Positions 22,727-34,997 of a stretch of 64,000 nucleotides of DNA are shown piece after piece (position 1 is the stretch's first letter; every line of letters begins with the position of its first letter). Under the pieces are notes generated by a model that had not been told where the DNA came from, made no database searches, and worked only from the letters and a program-made list of their open reading frames with translations. Source of the stretch: Metopolophium dirhodum (lineage: Eukaryota > Arthropoda > Insecta > Hemiptera > Aphididae); contig NC_083561.1 of assembly GCF_019925205.1 (NCBI RefSeq), forward strand, positions 16,739,217 to 16,803,216, read 5' to 3'. Made by a program: the position numbers and the translations under genes.

Positions 22727-23225
22727 GTTCGGAATGTTCACTAAAAAATTTAATTCGTTCACGTTTACGTTCAGTGCTTAAAAAAAGAACTCGTTCACGT
22801 TCACTTTCATATGAACAGGTTCACATTATTGTTCTTTGCAAAAATGAATGCGTTCACTTAATTTTTTTATTTAATTTTTATTAATATAATATTATTGCTG
22901 TTTTATGTCGAGCCGTGCCCACAGGAATTTCGCGTATTTTATTTTTTATAATTCGTAATCAAAAAAATATAATAGGAATATTATAATAGAAAATCTTAAT
23001 TAAATAATATTAAAATAGTAGGTAGTACCTACCTATTATTAATCAATATTTATTAAATAGCAAATACATTTAAGTGCCTTAACAATTGTTCAAATTCTTT
23101 AAATATATAAACGTTGTTCACGTTTACGTTAACGTTCGAGTTGAAAAAAACGAGTGACGTTCACTTAATATGAACGAGACACGTTAACCTGCGTTCGCAT
23201 GAAAGACGTTCTTTCCTGAAAATTA
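22727..23225. mobile_element. Non-autonomous element rich in GTTCACGTT motifs, probably hAT
   Basis: Starts CAGTGTTCGGAATGTTCAC, a hAT-like terminus. At both ends GTTCAC/ACGTTCAC words are crowded, on the left at 22738-22860 and on the right at 23110-23170, with the central 250 bp nearly free of them. Dense subterminal short repeats flanking a spacer are characteristic of hAT-derived MITEs. The right terminus (TTCTTTCCTGAAAA) is decayed and no target duplication was found. Confidence 0.55.
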
Positions 23226-24059
23226 TATTTAGTGTTAACATTTAATTATTTAACATATAAAATGTGGGTTTGTTTTTGGAGTTAAAATTTGATTTAAATT
23301 AAAGTTTAGTTCATTGTTCAAGCAATTCTAGAAAATCAATCATAATATTATCCAATAATTTGAATAAGAATCTTAAATTTAGTGTATTATATCTGTTTTT
23401 AAAAAAAATCACCTATTGTATTATACTATACTGAATGGAGCCTTTCAACGTTAGATTTATATGACAGATATCTTAAAAAAATATTTTTAATTGAGGAAAG
23501 GATTGTGTTTTGACAAATATTGTCTGTCTGCCATATTAATGCGAAATATAAAATTTTTAATGCAGTATTTTCGTAGAAATCTATACACGTATGTTTTAAA
23601 AGACCTAATTTCATCAAAGACTTCTTTCGAATATAATCAACATGTTTATTAAAAGTTTATTTGAATCAAACATTACTCATAATCTTTAATGGTGTTATTA
23701 TGAGATGAATTAAGTTTATTTATAGAATAATTATATAATATAAATACATAATATATAAATATATAATATAGTATACGTAGACTTAAATACCTACCTGCAT
23801 TTATTGAAATTGCATTTTATATTTCTTGTAAACATTTTTACAGCTTAACAATTGATTAGAAAATAGAATTCCAAATTAATATTATATGTAGGTAATAGGA
23901 CTACAGCCCCCACAGAAACTTTTGTAGCCCCCTCATTGTGTTTACTTTTATTTTTTACATTTTATCCGAAATTATAGTTTAATAGGGATTCAAAGTATGA
24001 TGAAAAAGGGAACATTTTTATTCAAATATATACTTACAAAAATAAATATTTAAGATTCT
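23226..24059. other. AT-rich DNA before the transposase remnant
   Basis: Contains TACAGCCCCCACAGAAACTT and GTAGCCCCCTCATTG at 23899-23940, similar in style to the G/C-rich subterminal stretch at 16780-16815. This may be the edge of the element carrying the transposase that follows. No other feature. Confidence 0.35.
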
Positions 24060-24936
24060 CAACTTCAATCAAAAAAAGCTGCATTAGGAAATTCAGTAAA
24101 TTTAATAAATGGTATTATAAAAACTTTTGAAACTGATTGTTGTTCTGATAAATTTAAAATAATTTGGAAAGATATAAAAGAATTTGTTGACAATTTGGAC
24201 ATTTCATTGGACATCTCTAAACATATATTTTAAAAACTTTTCTGTATTCAATTATTATTTATCAGTTTAAATTCAAATATTTATACTTACAGGTGCAAAG
24301 CGTAAAAAGAAAGAGCCAATACATTTAAGTGACTATTATGTCAGTTCTAAAACTGGGGGAACTGATGAATGTTCTTCTATCATTAAATATTATAATATGT
24401 CTAATGATGAAGCAAATTTTGATTACTGGAAAATAGATCCTTATTTTTAAATAAAAGACTGTGTAATAAATGGCATGAAAAATAGGTTTTCAGTAGAAAG
24501 TCTAAAAATTGGTGTAGGAGTGGACAATTTTATACAATTAAAATATGAAGAAAGTATTGAGTTTGTTAATGAGTATGAGGTATCTATGAAGTTTAAAACT
24601 ATATTTTAAGATTTAAGATTTATATGAAATTAATAAAAATGTTGTTATTTTTTAAAATTTATTTTCTAGAAAGTTTGAAAGCTGAAATGATAGTCCTAAA
24701 AAATATGTTAAATAAAGAAAATTTTGAAATAGATGACATCATACATCATTGTAGACAACAATATTTTTCCAAATTTGTATAAACTTTTGCAAGCTGCACT
24801 TACTATACCAATATCATCTGGCTCATGTCAACGTTCATTTTCTGTTATGAGGCGAATAAAGAATTGTACTAGAAATGCCATGACAAATGATAGGTTTACA
24901 AACTTATCAATATTTCATATCGAAAGAGATTTATAA
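24060..24936 (+). pseudogene. ZMYM1-like hAT transposase C-terminal half, broken
   Basis: Read in pieces, the strand encodes a helical linker (LQSKKAALGNSVNLINGI, then FKIIWKDIKEFVDNLDIS), a basic segment RKKKEPIHLSDYYVS, FDYWKIDPYF, CVINGMKNRFSVESL and finally the hAT C-terminal dimerisation region LTIPISSGSCQRSFSVMRRI ending with FTNLSIFHIERDL (about 24790-24936). The IPxSSxSCxRSFSxMRRIK block is diagnostic of hAT_C. The remnant retains intron-like gaps, with acceptor TTATACTTACAG before 24294 and donor GAG/GTATCT near 24580 paired with acceptor TTTTCTAG near 24669. An in-frame TAA after DPYF (about 24450) and a frameshift near 24768 show it is not functional. In animals such transposases cut and paste hAT elements. 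Confidence 0.8.
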
Positions 24937-26149
24937 CATGCAATAGAATCGGAAAATGTACTCAATATTTTTGCAGAAAAACACAGGCGTCTATGTTTGA
25001 TTTAATAATTAAATTGTGATTGTTTTATCTTTTATGTATTGTAAAATAAAATGCCAGGTTAAGAAGAATTTATATCTATAAATCGTTTTTTATAGGAAAT
25101 GTTCTCTTTCCTTTTAATTCCAGTTAAACGTAGAGTTTTTGGAATGGTATATTTTTCTAGTCCTATATAATAGTCCCCACAGATAATTATACCAAACTAC
25201 TCTCTTGGTAGGTATAGATATTAAGATACAATTCACTATATTCGTTTTTAACCAGTTAAGAAAGAACGTAATATCTATAAAAATTTTGATTATTGTTTAT
25301 TGCAAAATAGGTATTAAAATATATATGAATTTTTGTTCTTTTGTCCTTACTTTTTTACCGTTTTCATTTAAAGTTAGTCCATAGGTAGAAGGTAGGTATA
25401 AAATATAAATTAGCTTAAATAAAAAAAAGAACATAGGTACATCAGCTGGATAATAAATAATGGTAATAATAATATTTTAACTATAATTTTTTTGTACACA
25501 TTTACATGTTAAAAAAAATAGGCAAGTGGTGTCGCTCTCGAGTTTTTTGTTAACATATTTTGGTACTAAATGTAATTGTATATTGTAAAAATAAAAGTGT
25601 TCTGTTTCAACTCTTTGTCTTCTATAAAACCAATAACCAGTAGGTACTATTCCTACTGCTTATTTTATAATAAAAAGTAAAAGACCGAATAAACTCTTAT
25701 TCGATTAAATTAGCTAGGTATCTATCTTGGAACCAAAAATTCGTCGGTTCCAATACACAATACCAATATTGGTAATATTGATACGTTGTCTCTTTACAAT
25801 TGTCAATTTATATCATAATTCGGATAAAATGGGTGTTATCTAAATATTTTTTTTTGAGTCCGCCCTACCAGCCGGCAGGTAGGTTTTATGCGGTGGCCGA
25901 CGGTGCCTAGCCGTGCCATGCCATCATATCCACTATCGCAGACCGCAGTCGGCACTAGGCACGGAAATGTTTGACTGTGGCGGTTAGGTTATATTATAAA
26001 AGACATGAAACATATATTATTACATTAAGGCTAATAGTTTAATATGAAACGATGTTTTAAGGAGAGCAGCAATATTGTAAATGAAAAAAATAAACTGTAC
26101 CTATCTGGCTATCTATTCGAGACCGGATTAAAATATTAAATAGATCAAT
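24937..26149. other. Intergenic DNA
   Basis: AT-rich, no exon recognised. At 25895-25970 the words GGTGCCTAG and CTAGGCAC form a short inverted pair around a GC-richer core, probably another small foldback element. Confidence 0.35.
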
Positions 26150-26950
26150 AGATGGTTCCGAAAGACCGAAATCCAAACGAGGACGTGCCAGTGAATACGT
26201 TTTATTGATACCGGACGGTGGGCCAGCCTGTGTAATCCCCTCTACGGAGTAAATTAGAACTTGACGGGTGCACGTTCGTACTTCGTGCGTTCGCCGCTTG
26301 TCTGTAGATCGGTTGGCGGTGTCATCGGCCCGGGCACCCGGCCGGTATCAGAGCGTCAGCGTCACACTCACATCTACTGCAGAGTGCAGACCACGCTGTC
26401 GGAGGCTAGGGCGTTCGTTTGAACGTTTCCAGCTTTGTCAGCCTAATTTTTCTTCACTGTTAACACTTAACAAGCACCGTCACCGCATTTTTTCTTCAGT
26501 TAAAATATAATCAGAAGTCTCAAATTTGGCATTCCGATATACTTTTGGTAAGTAATATACATCCGCCCTCGTGCTCGTAAGCGTGTGCAAGTTAGTGCGC
26601 TTGCGCGCTCCCGGTCATTACACTTGATCGACCCGGTGCGCCGACGCTACGCAATAAATCCGACTTCCACCGAAACGTTTTCCGTCGTTCAAACTCCTCC
26701 TGTATATTAAAGTGTCCGTCCGTGCCTTTCGTTTTCATTTCATTCAGCCATCTCTGCGAATAGCGGGTTCAACAAGTGTTGTTTTCACTCGAGCATTAGC
26801 GCAGTGAAACGGCGCCCGTGTAGCCCGTTGATTGTCATTTGTCATTGGTCTTCGTGATTACAGCGACCACGCAGTCGATCATTATATTATTATCTATTTG
26901 CGATTACCGGCCGTTCGGAATATCTTCACATATTTTAATAGGTAATACAT
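26150..26950 (+). promoter_or_regulatory. CpG-rich putative promoter and 5' leader with splice donors
   Basis: GC- and CpG-richer than anything within several kb (GCGTTCGCCGCTTG, CCCGGGCACCCGGCCGG, GTGCGCTTGCGCGCTCCCGG). Unmethylated-type CpG-rich blocks mark transcription starts in this window, as at 50.3-50.9 kb. A textbook donor TTTTG/GTAAGTAA lies at 26547/26548 and another, AATAG/GTAATA, at 26941/26942. An 80-codon frame (26268-26510) stops before the first donor and has no domain, so the leader appears non-coding. No coding exon was recognised downstream before 50 kb, so its gene is unknown; it could be a distal first exon of the SUMO protease gene. Confidence 0.4.
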
Positions 26951-27167
26951 TGTTCTCGTGCCTGTCGTTTTTGCGCTTTTCAACTAGGTAGTTTTCTATC
27001 TGTCAATTGTACTTTTCTTTCCGTTAATCTGCCTGTATTTTTTTCTCTGTTTTAATTTTACCTAATGTCTTTATATTAAAATTTTTATTTCAACGTCGAT
27101 ATATTTTTAACGTTTAACAGTTTTACCACTGACACTGTCTAACTCAACAACTACTATTGATTTGCAG

Positions 27168-27229
27168 CAACACAATATATCCAATCGCGGCGGAATCGCA
27201 GCAACCCGCGGAGGAAACTCAGTGTGCCG
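27168..27229 (+). other. Candidate 62-bp untranslated exon
   Basis: Bounded by acceptor TTGATTTGCAG and donor CCG/GTAACT, with GC-richer content (CCAATCGCGGCGGAATCGC, CAACCCGCGGAGG) and no ATG. It follows the CpG-rich leader region on the same strand, so it may be its second, untranslated exon. Confidence 0.35.
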
Positions 27230-30224
27230 GTAACTATAATATTTTAATAATCATTTTTTTTATTGGTTTTGATTGTCGGTGCCTCTACGGGCTTCGATAA
27301 TTTGATCAAAGTAACGGGTTTCAGACAAAATCGATAACAGCAAAACAATTTTTCTTTTACTCGCATTTTTCTATTGTCTAATTGAATTAAAAAAACGGGG
27401 ATCATCTTATCATTATTCTGAATATTCTAGTCTTCATGGTCCGTATCACTAAGTAGGTATATCGTACTTCATATTATCTTAAACCCTGGCGCTTGGTATA
27501 AATGATCATTATTATTATTATTATTATTAATATTGTTATTGTTATTGTTATTATTATTATTTATTATGATTATTATTGTTATTATTATTATTGTTAGTTA
27601 TGTTAATGTATAAATACCATACAGTACTCGAGTACTCTGTAGTCTGTGGTATATCTAATACCATTGAATATAATATATTAGGTATACTCGATGCTAATAC
27701 CTATTAAATTACCATGTTTTATAGAAAACGTCAACCGTGTGCATTATATATTAAAACATATTGTTTTATTATATTTTATACCATACAGTGTTCCATGTAA
27801 CTCTGGTTTTTGTGATAATGTTAAATTAATTTTTTGCATTCAATTGGTATTATTATAACCATTTAGGTATTAGATATTATTAATTTATGGTGTATTACCT
27901 AGATCGAATTACAATGATATAATAATATGATAAAATTTTCGCCTGTTGGATTTACATAATATTATGAGCCAAGGTGAAAGAAGCTGGATATGAATTATGA
28001 TATAGGTAGGTACAGAGGTCACTAAGTTGTCCTCTGACATTGAATCCAAACATCTATTTGTATGTAAATTATTTTAGATCCACTTTTGATATTATATCCT
28101 TTTTTAGAGTCTGCTGTCTCATTGGTTAGGAATTAGGATATCATAATATTAGGTACTTTTTTCAAACTAATAAAGGAAATTTATTTCAAAAACAATTTCA
28201 ATAAAAGAAAACTTAGGTACATTCCAATAGTCAAAATAGAAATTAAATCTATTAGAAACTTAGAAATGTTGAAGAAGATTAATTTTTAATGCAAAATGTA
28301 TATGTATAATTTTGGTATCTTAAATATTCAAGATGACATTTTTATAGTTACATACATTTTGAACAATGGATGTACTATAATTGTTCAATTCATTGATCGA
28401 ATGGTTGATAGGTATGCATTATGAAGACTATAAGACTAATAATGTATACTAAAGGGAATAGCTTAAAGGTTTTTACTACCAATGCATAAAACGTGTTGAT
28501 GAGTATAATATGTTAACTTTCGGAAGACATAAAAAATAGGCATATAAAATATGGAAGTAAGTATTAGGTTCTAGTATAGCTACATCAGTGGCAGATTTAG
28601 GGGGTCTCTTAGTAAAAGCATCAGCACCCACTATTCCGCATATTGAACTTTTATAAATTAGTAATAATATTTATTATAAATTACTAATAATATCAGTTAT
28701 CACGTATAACCATGATTTGGAGATATACTGGTTGCACAACTTGATGAAATAAATGGATCCTCTCATAATTGCAATATCGTAATTTATCATAAGAATGAAG
28801 AACTAGTGAGCTCTCCTTGTGTGCAATTTTTGAAAGCAACCATGGTCTGTACGACAGTTCTATGTTTTGCCGCTAGGGCTCACTACAATCTAGTTCTACA
28901 GGGAGCCTTATCGTCTTTTAAGTAAATAAATATTGGAGTTGTGAAATCAATATATCTGCAGCAGTGCGTAGAACTAATTGTATTAATTGTAGACTACTGC
29001 CAAAAAATTAGTTATTACCTATAAAAATATTTAAACATGTTGAGCAGGTATTTCTACACAGCAAACTTCTTTCCTTAAATTATCGCTTCCGTCTCCTATG
29101 CTCTTTGTCTTTGTTAACTTCCAATGACACAAAATTAGAAACTAAACTATTACAGTACTACCTAATCTTTAAGCTTTCAATTAAACCAATTTTTTACATA
29201 ATATGATAGATAATTATGGGGCTTTACAAACATTTCAAACACTATTCGTATTCAATGTTTTCTATCAAAAACTCTGAGGTATAACCAAAGCACCTTTTTT
29301 CTATATATCTACCGACTACCATACACAATTATTATCTTTTCATCTCTTGAATCAAGTCTATGATGTATCTAAAGCATATTACAAATAATTCATATTAATT
29401 ATCCAAAATAACCTATAGGTATCCTCTAATTAAAATACTAGGTAGTATTATATTACCTTCCTGGTAATTCTAAAATAAAGGTTAACAATGTGGTGGTGTC
29501 CTGACTTGTTTACTTAATAATACCAATATTTTTAAACACCAATTAAATAATAATATTCTATAATAGGTTATAGTTATAGTTATCCTAGTAATTTATCATA
29601 TCTTACTAGATTTTAATTAACAATATAGTTACACTGATCACTGTCAAAGTTTCTTGAATGGGAGGATTCTTCATTTTTATCTTTTTTTTCTATTATATCA
29701 CATTTACCATTTACAATTTTTTGACAGGGCATCGCCAATATTTATAATTTTATTTTTATTAGGTAACTAAAAATTGAATATTTAGTAAGTTATAATTTAT
29801 TATTATTAAATAGTAATTATTATACCTATAATAATATAGGGATAATATTAATAGGTACAAAAGCATTTTATGTTATAACCTTAAACCGTATTTAATATGC
29901 TCGTAACTGAACATGATAACATTAATTTACCTAATGAACAAAAAAAAATTTAAGTTGATTTTATATTTATTTTATTATAATAATAATAACATCTTTATAT
30001 ATATTTATAATTCTACTGTACGTGTGTTGTGATTGAACTCCTCCTAAACGGTTGGACCGATTTTAATGAATTTTTTTGTATGCATTTGGGTGACGCTCCG
30101 GATTGTTTATATTCACAAATCATCCCCCTAGGTTCAACCAGGGGAAGTGCACAAACGGGGATTTAGAGATTTACGGTGGGAATTTTTGTTTATAAATGGT
30201 TGCCATGGGTTTTAAAACTATTAA
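27230..30224. other. Long AT-rich interval with microsatellite and hAT-like end
   Basis: Contains a large ATT/GTT trinucleotide array at about 27507-27597 and, at 28587, CAGTGGCAGATTTAGGGGG followed by GCATCAGCACCCAC, which looks like a solitary hAT terminus. Near 30034-30072, CTCCTCCTAAACGGTTGGAC CGATTTTAATGAA is a phrase common in insect dispersed repeats. No coding exon seen. Confidence 0.4.
27507..27597. repeat. ATT/GTT microsatellite
   Basis: About 90 bp of ATT and GTT trinucleotide units with few interruptions. Confidence 0.9.
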
Positions 30225-30750
30225 GAACATTTGGCCCCTGAGAGTTATGTGATGTTATTTACCTACCCATAGAATGTTTGGTCCACGGTATTTTAAATCA
30301 CTACATTTAAATGGCCTTTTTTAATTTAAAATTTCAAACGTACAATTTCTATATAATTTATATTAATATGTGGGGATGGCCTACCAACAACTTGTATTAA
30401 AATTCCTCATTTTGATTTTTTTTTCGATTCTTGCTCTAAGCTAAAAACTTGTATTTATAATTTGAATATTGATGTTTAATTTATTCTCAGTTATTTCAAC
30501 TATTGTCTTCATGTGTTAAATTAACTATAATTTTAGTCTTTCAATACTGTACTCTTACCCTTTGGGGTTTTACATATATTTATTTATTTAATAAATATTA
30601 TATTATTATTATTAAAACTAATAACTTTTTTCAAAATATTATTTTTGGGAATTTCCTAACACGTGAAATAACCAATTTTGTTTGAGTCGTTCGGCGACGA
30701 AGACTACGATGACAATGACGATAATATTACCTCCCGGGGGCCAAATGTCC
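30225..30750. mobile_element. Repeat family D, element with GGACATTTGGCCCC ends
   Basis: The left end GAACATTTGGCCCC (30225-30238) and right end GGGGCCAAATGTCC (30737-30750) are inverted copies with one mismatch. The left part contains GTTTGGTCCACGGTATTTTAA ATCACTA and the right part GTCTTAATAAT. Both phrases recur at 52.98-53.40 kb, so this is a dispersed non-autonomous family. Just outside the right end GACGGGGACGAAACGTC and GGGGGCGAAACGTCC repeat a second motif also seen at 53.39 kb. Confidence 0.6.
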
Positions 30751-31925
30751 TGTCTTAATAATAGACGGGGACGAAACGTCAGTTGGCTTATTTTTTTACG
30801 GGGACAAAACGGCGGGGGCGAAACGTCCGCGATTCATATAATATATAATATAATAATATATATTATATTATATTTAGCAAACTAAACAAACAAAATAAAA
30901 GTTTAAAAACAGAACATTGATAACAGGTTTATTTAACCATGTTTGTTGTGAACTACAAAGTGTAAGAATTAGGAACATCAAAGTCGTCAGTATTTAGGTG
31001 AATAATATATGATGCAAGTGACATTGTGCCATCATGAAACAATGCAACATACAATTAATAGATACAATTATAATAATTATTGAAATAATTACTCGTGTTG
31101 ATAATATAATGTTTATCGATATAAGTACAAAAGTACCTAATTCACAATTAATTATATTTTTCAATGAATTGTAGATAACGCTGGTCCTCCACACAAGTCA
31201 TCTCTGTGGGGTCCAGTAATCCGTTACCCGATATTATTTATAATCACTAATTTAAGAAAAAAAATTTAAAAATAGTCTGGAATACTGCAGTTCAATAATG
31301 TTTTAAATCCATATAGAAGTACATAATACACCATTATGCTGATGTGCAGCTTTATGATATCAATATTTTAGAGTCAGTAAATGCTTTATACAATCTTAGG
31401 AAAGATTACTAAAAATTAAAATTGGTAATAATATTTGTAGTAATTACTCATTGTTGATAAAGCCAATGTAGGTTATAGAATGCTACAGTGCTACACCGAA
31501 ATGTGTTGTCTCTGTCTTATTAATATACAACATAGCAAAAACTGTTTTTCATGGGACAACTATACTCCCTCTGTATTTGTAGTAAAATTACCAAAATTCC
31601 AGAACGCATAGGGAAGAACATGATCTGTGTCGTAGTGTTTTTATTATTTGGATAGCATAAATAAAATTAAAGTTATCAGTTTGAGAACATTAGGTTTTTT
31701 GATGATATTTTAAATTTAATTATTAAAAATTATTGGTTAGGGTCCGGTCGAGTCCGAACGGTATTAACTAATTGAGCTTATTGCACAGTCCGGCCGGGCC
31801 TTTAGTGTTGTCAAAATATATATAATTCTTTCATATAATTAAACTAGGGAGCACAAGGTTTGCTTTGCTTGCTAACCACCCTTCAATTCATTTTACTAAC
31901 CGAGAGTTTATAATTTAATTACAAA
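30751..31925. other. AT-rich interval
   Basis: After the GGGGACGAAACGTC motif cluster (30763-30825) the sequence is AT-rich. Around 31735-31800, GGTCCGGTCGAGTCCG and CAGTCCGGCCGGGCC make a loose inverted pair. No gene recognised. Confidence 0.35.
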
Positions 31926-31976
31926 AAAAGTGGGAGTCACTCTGCTGTACAGTGGGTTACAACTGGGTCACGAGAG
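31926..31976 (-). repeat. Repeat family A, 3'-tail fragment
   Basis: AGTCACTCTGCTGTACAGTG followed by GGTTACAACTGGGTCAC is the inverted family A tail; the rest of the element is missing. Confidence 0.7.
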
Positions 31977-32094
31977 TGATATCCCGTTTATGTTCATGGA
32001 ATGAGGGAATAGTATTTTTAATTTTAACTATCATAATCGAATTAGTAAATTAATTAATTTATTGTATTTATTGTTGAATAGTAATAATTATAAA

Positions 32095-32275
32095 AAATTT
32101 CAATAATTTAAAAATTTTGTTTCGTGCGATTATCTTGATAACTAATTCGATAATTCCATCACTAGATATTATTCGATATTTTGTTCAAAACATTTCGATT
32201 ATTTTGATCAAGTGATCTCTCGATTATGACGTATCTCGATTATCAAAATCATTCGATTATGCCCATCAGCCATCA
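32095..32275. repeat. Decayed TCGATTAT repeat cluster
   Basis: Words CGATTAT, TTCGATAA and TCGATTATC recur at least eight times in 170 bp (for example CATTTCGATTATTTTGATC, CTCGATTATGACG, CATTCGATTATGCCC). Similar clusters form the subterminal regions of some hAT-derived MITEs; no ends are preserved. Confidence 0.4.
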
Positions 32276-32492
32276 TTAAAATACACTTCACTTAAAGCAA
32301 AACGTACTTTACAAAATGTCGGGAAAATACATACAGGCTGATAAAAGTGTCCAAACTACACGTAGGGGGGAACCCGCTTAACCATCAGTACGATAGGCGT
32401 CAACAGCGCTCTCAGAGTTAATTTGTTTTGCCAATACATATTATAAACTTTTAAAGTAATAACCATAGACCTTACACTAATAAACGGAGCAT

Positions 32493-32663
32493 TGGCTTAG
32501 TCATTGGTGCAACTTGGGGGGGGGAAGTGTTTTTAGCACCCCTTGTTATTTTCTGGTGTAATTGTCATTATAATAGTTAAATACCATACATTTCATGTTT
32601 TTAAAATATGAAATATTATAGCACTCCACGTTTTAGAGGCCTAGTTGTGCCTATGGGCTTAGT
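32493..32663. mobile_element. Possible small MITE
   Basis: GGCTTAGTCATTGGTGCAAC TTGGGGG on the left resembles the reverse complement of the right side, AACTAAGCCCATAGGCACAAC TAGG, at about three bases in four. It encloses a short G-run and AGCACCCC. Weak but consistent with a decayed terminal-inverted-repeat element. Confidence 0.3.
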
Positions 32664-33287
32664 TACGGCGAACCCATGTGAGTGCACAACTGCGCTGTTC
32701 GACTATTACTCAATTACTAAGCACATGTGCAATAAAAAGTTTTTTTGCATCAATGATCAATTTATTACATTTAATGAGAAATAAGAATCAAAGATAAAAA
32801 TTTCCCCAAACTTCGCTATCCATATTCCATCATATTATGGTTGCATCACTGATTAACTGTCATATAATTATAACATTATGTAAATTTAGTTTATACATAA
32901 TTGATTAAACATGTTATGTTATATTATAAATTTATACTTTATAAAAAAAACAATAGTTAAATATTTATTGGATACAAATAAAATTATTGATAATATTGAG
33001 GCAGTGAAAAAATTTGATGTAATATATATTTTTATCACAGAATTTATGTAAGATCAAAAAAAATTATCTCATAACAATTTTAATAAATATTATGCATGTA
33101 AAAGTATAATAAATATATAACTAGTAGCTGCTAGTGATATCCAAGTCACATAACATTTCCTTAGGACTAAAAGTTAACGTCCTTGTATTTTCAATTTCAT
33201 TATAATACCTATACAAAAATATAAATATTTTAATTTATACATATTTTCTTAGATTGATTTAAAAATATTCTTCTTTAAAAAGAAACG
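32664..33287. other. AT-rich interval, nothing recognised
   Basis: No inverted repeats, family matches or coding exons noticed. Confidence 0.35.
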
Positions 33288-34050
33288 AGATTCTAAGCGA
33301 AAACGGTCAGTCAGCCCATAATATTACTAAGTATATTTGATGATATTAAGGTGAATAAAGTAATTTATATAATACTATAACCTATTTACGAGGATTAAAT
33401 TAAATTAAATTTAAATTTTCAATCCTTAGATATAAAAGTTGAACATTTTATACATTTTTAACTACAAAATATTTATTAAATTTTAAAAGTGATAAATTTT
33501 GTCAAAATTTGAACTTCAAATGCTTATAAAAAACAATATTGCCTATGTATTTATAGTATTTTTTAACTGCTATTGTAACGATATATCAGGAGCCTTGCAT
33601 TAAATTTTCACGCTTTTTTACCCATCAAATAAAATTTAATTGATATTTATAGAAAAAAAAACTAAAAAAAATGAAAAACCGACAATGTCCGTAAATAGCT
33701 CAAAAAGAGTCAAATTATTTTCAAAGTTTTAGGGTGTATGGGAAATAAAAATATAAACATTCAGTAAAATTTTCATGTATCTACAGTCATTCGTTTTTTA
33801 ATTACAAAACCACTACATGAGAAAGCGAATGGGAATATCCTATATTGTAAAAATATGAATTTAAAACGCTCATAAAAATTTGATTTGATTTGCTTGTAGA
33901 TATTTTTTTATTTGATAAAGGTAGACAAACTTATGAGGAATCTTGTATTAAATTTTCAAATCGTAGATTAAAAAAGAACATTTTTTATGAATTCTCAACT
34001 TTCAATTCTCATTTTCCGTATTTTGTCAAGATTAAATGCTTATATAATAC
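33288..34050 (-). repeat. Repeat family A, inverted partial copy
   Basis: Begins ACGAGATTCTAAGCGAAAACGG (diverged form of the inverted TTCGCTCAGAATC end) and runs antisense through TAGCTCAAAAAGAGTCAAAT and GATAAAGGTAGACAAACTTA. It lacks the palindrome-plus-tail section, part of which survives separately at 31926. Confidence 0.75.
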
Positions 34051-34309
34051 TTATTAAAAATGTATAGCCAAGTACTAAGCTTATGTAATAAATAATGCAG
34101 ACCCCATTAAAATAAATAAATTTGTTTCCGGCTATGTAAACTAAATTTGGAATTTTAGTTAAAATAATTCATATTATAAATTAATATAAATAACCAATTT
34201 TTATTAAATTTAAATTAATTACTTATATAATATTATACATTTTACATATTAGACCATTTACTTAGATTCCCCCTTATATCACACATTTTAAAGCATTTTT
34301 ATTTATTTA

Positions 34310-34368
34310 TTTTTTTACTTAGCGTTTTTTTTTACACGTAGTTGACGGAGTGTTTTTGTTGGGATATC
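34310..34368 (+). repeat. Repeat family C, diverged fragment
   Basis: ACTTAGCGTTTTTTTTTACAC, then GTTGACGGAGTGTTTTTGTTGG, aligns with the family C phrase at 10845-10900. Confidence 0.55.
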
Positions 34369-34483
34369 ATTAGTTTTTATAAATTATCATATTTAATAAT
34401 ATACTGTATTAAATACGTCTGTGGTAATTATTTACCCCGTGCGCCCAACGACAGATCATTTAATATTATTTAAAGACTAGATA

Positions 34484-34640
34484 ATTTTAGATTCTGATGT
34501 AAGTAAAAGATCTTATGGTTTTACAATGATGTTCGTTTTTTTATTTAATTTTTATTGTTTTGGTAGAATTTAAGCATATACTCGCAATCAAATATATTTT
34601 AATAGGGTCAAAATATTTTTTATTTTTTTCCATTATTATT
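34484..34640 (+). repeat. Repeat family A, diverged 5'-end fragment
   Basis: TTTTAGATTCTGATGTAAGT followed by TTTTACAATGATGTTCGTTT; recognisable as the family A left end with an altered segment between. Confidence 0.55.
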
Positions 34641-34997
34641 ACGTAAACATCTTGGGCACCACGAGGCCACCGTTCAAACTATACAGATGTATCGTTGCAT
34701 CTTACCCATTTATTTTGATGTTTTATTATTGATGTAATGATGTATAATGGGCTTCAGCTATAGATTGACCATGATAGCAAATGATCGAGTTTAAAGTATA
34801 ACATTTACTATCAACCGTAAGTGTTGTGGTGGGTAATACATTTATTTGAAGGTTTGTAATTTTTTTGTTTACATCACTCTAAAGTTGAATTTGAAAGTAC
34901 AAATATTCATGAGTATTGACTATTGAGTATGTGTGTAGTCTGTGTATGGTTTGGAGTAGTATTACAAGCACTACAAGTTATATTTTCTATTGTAACT

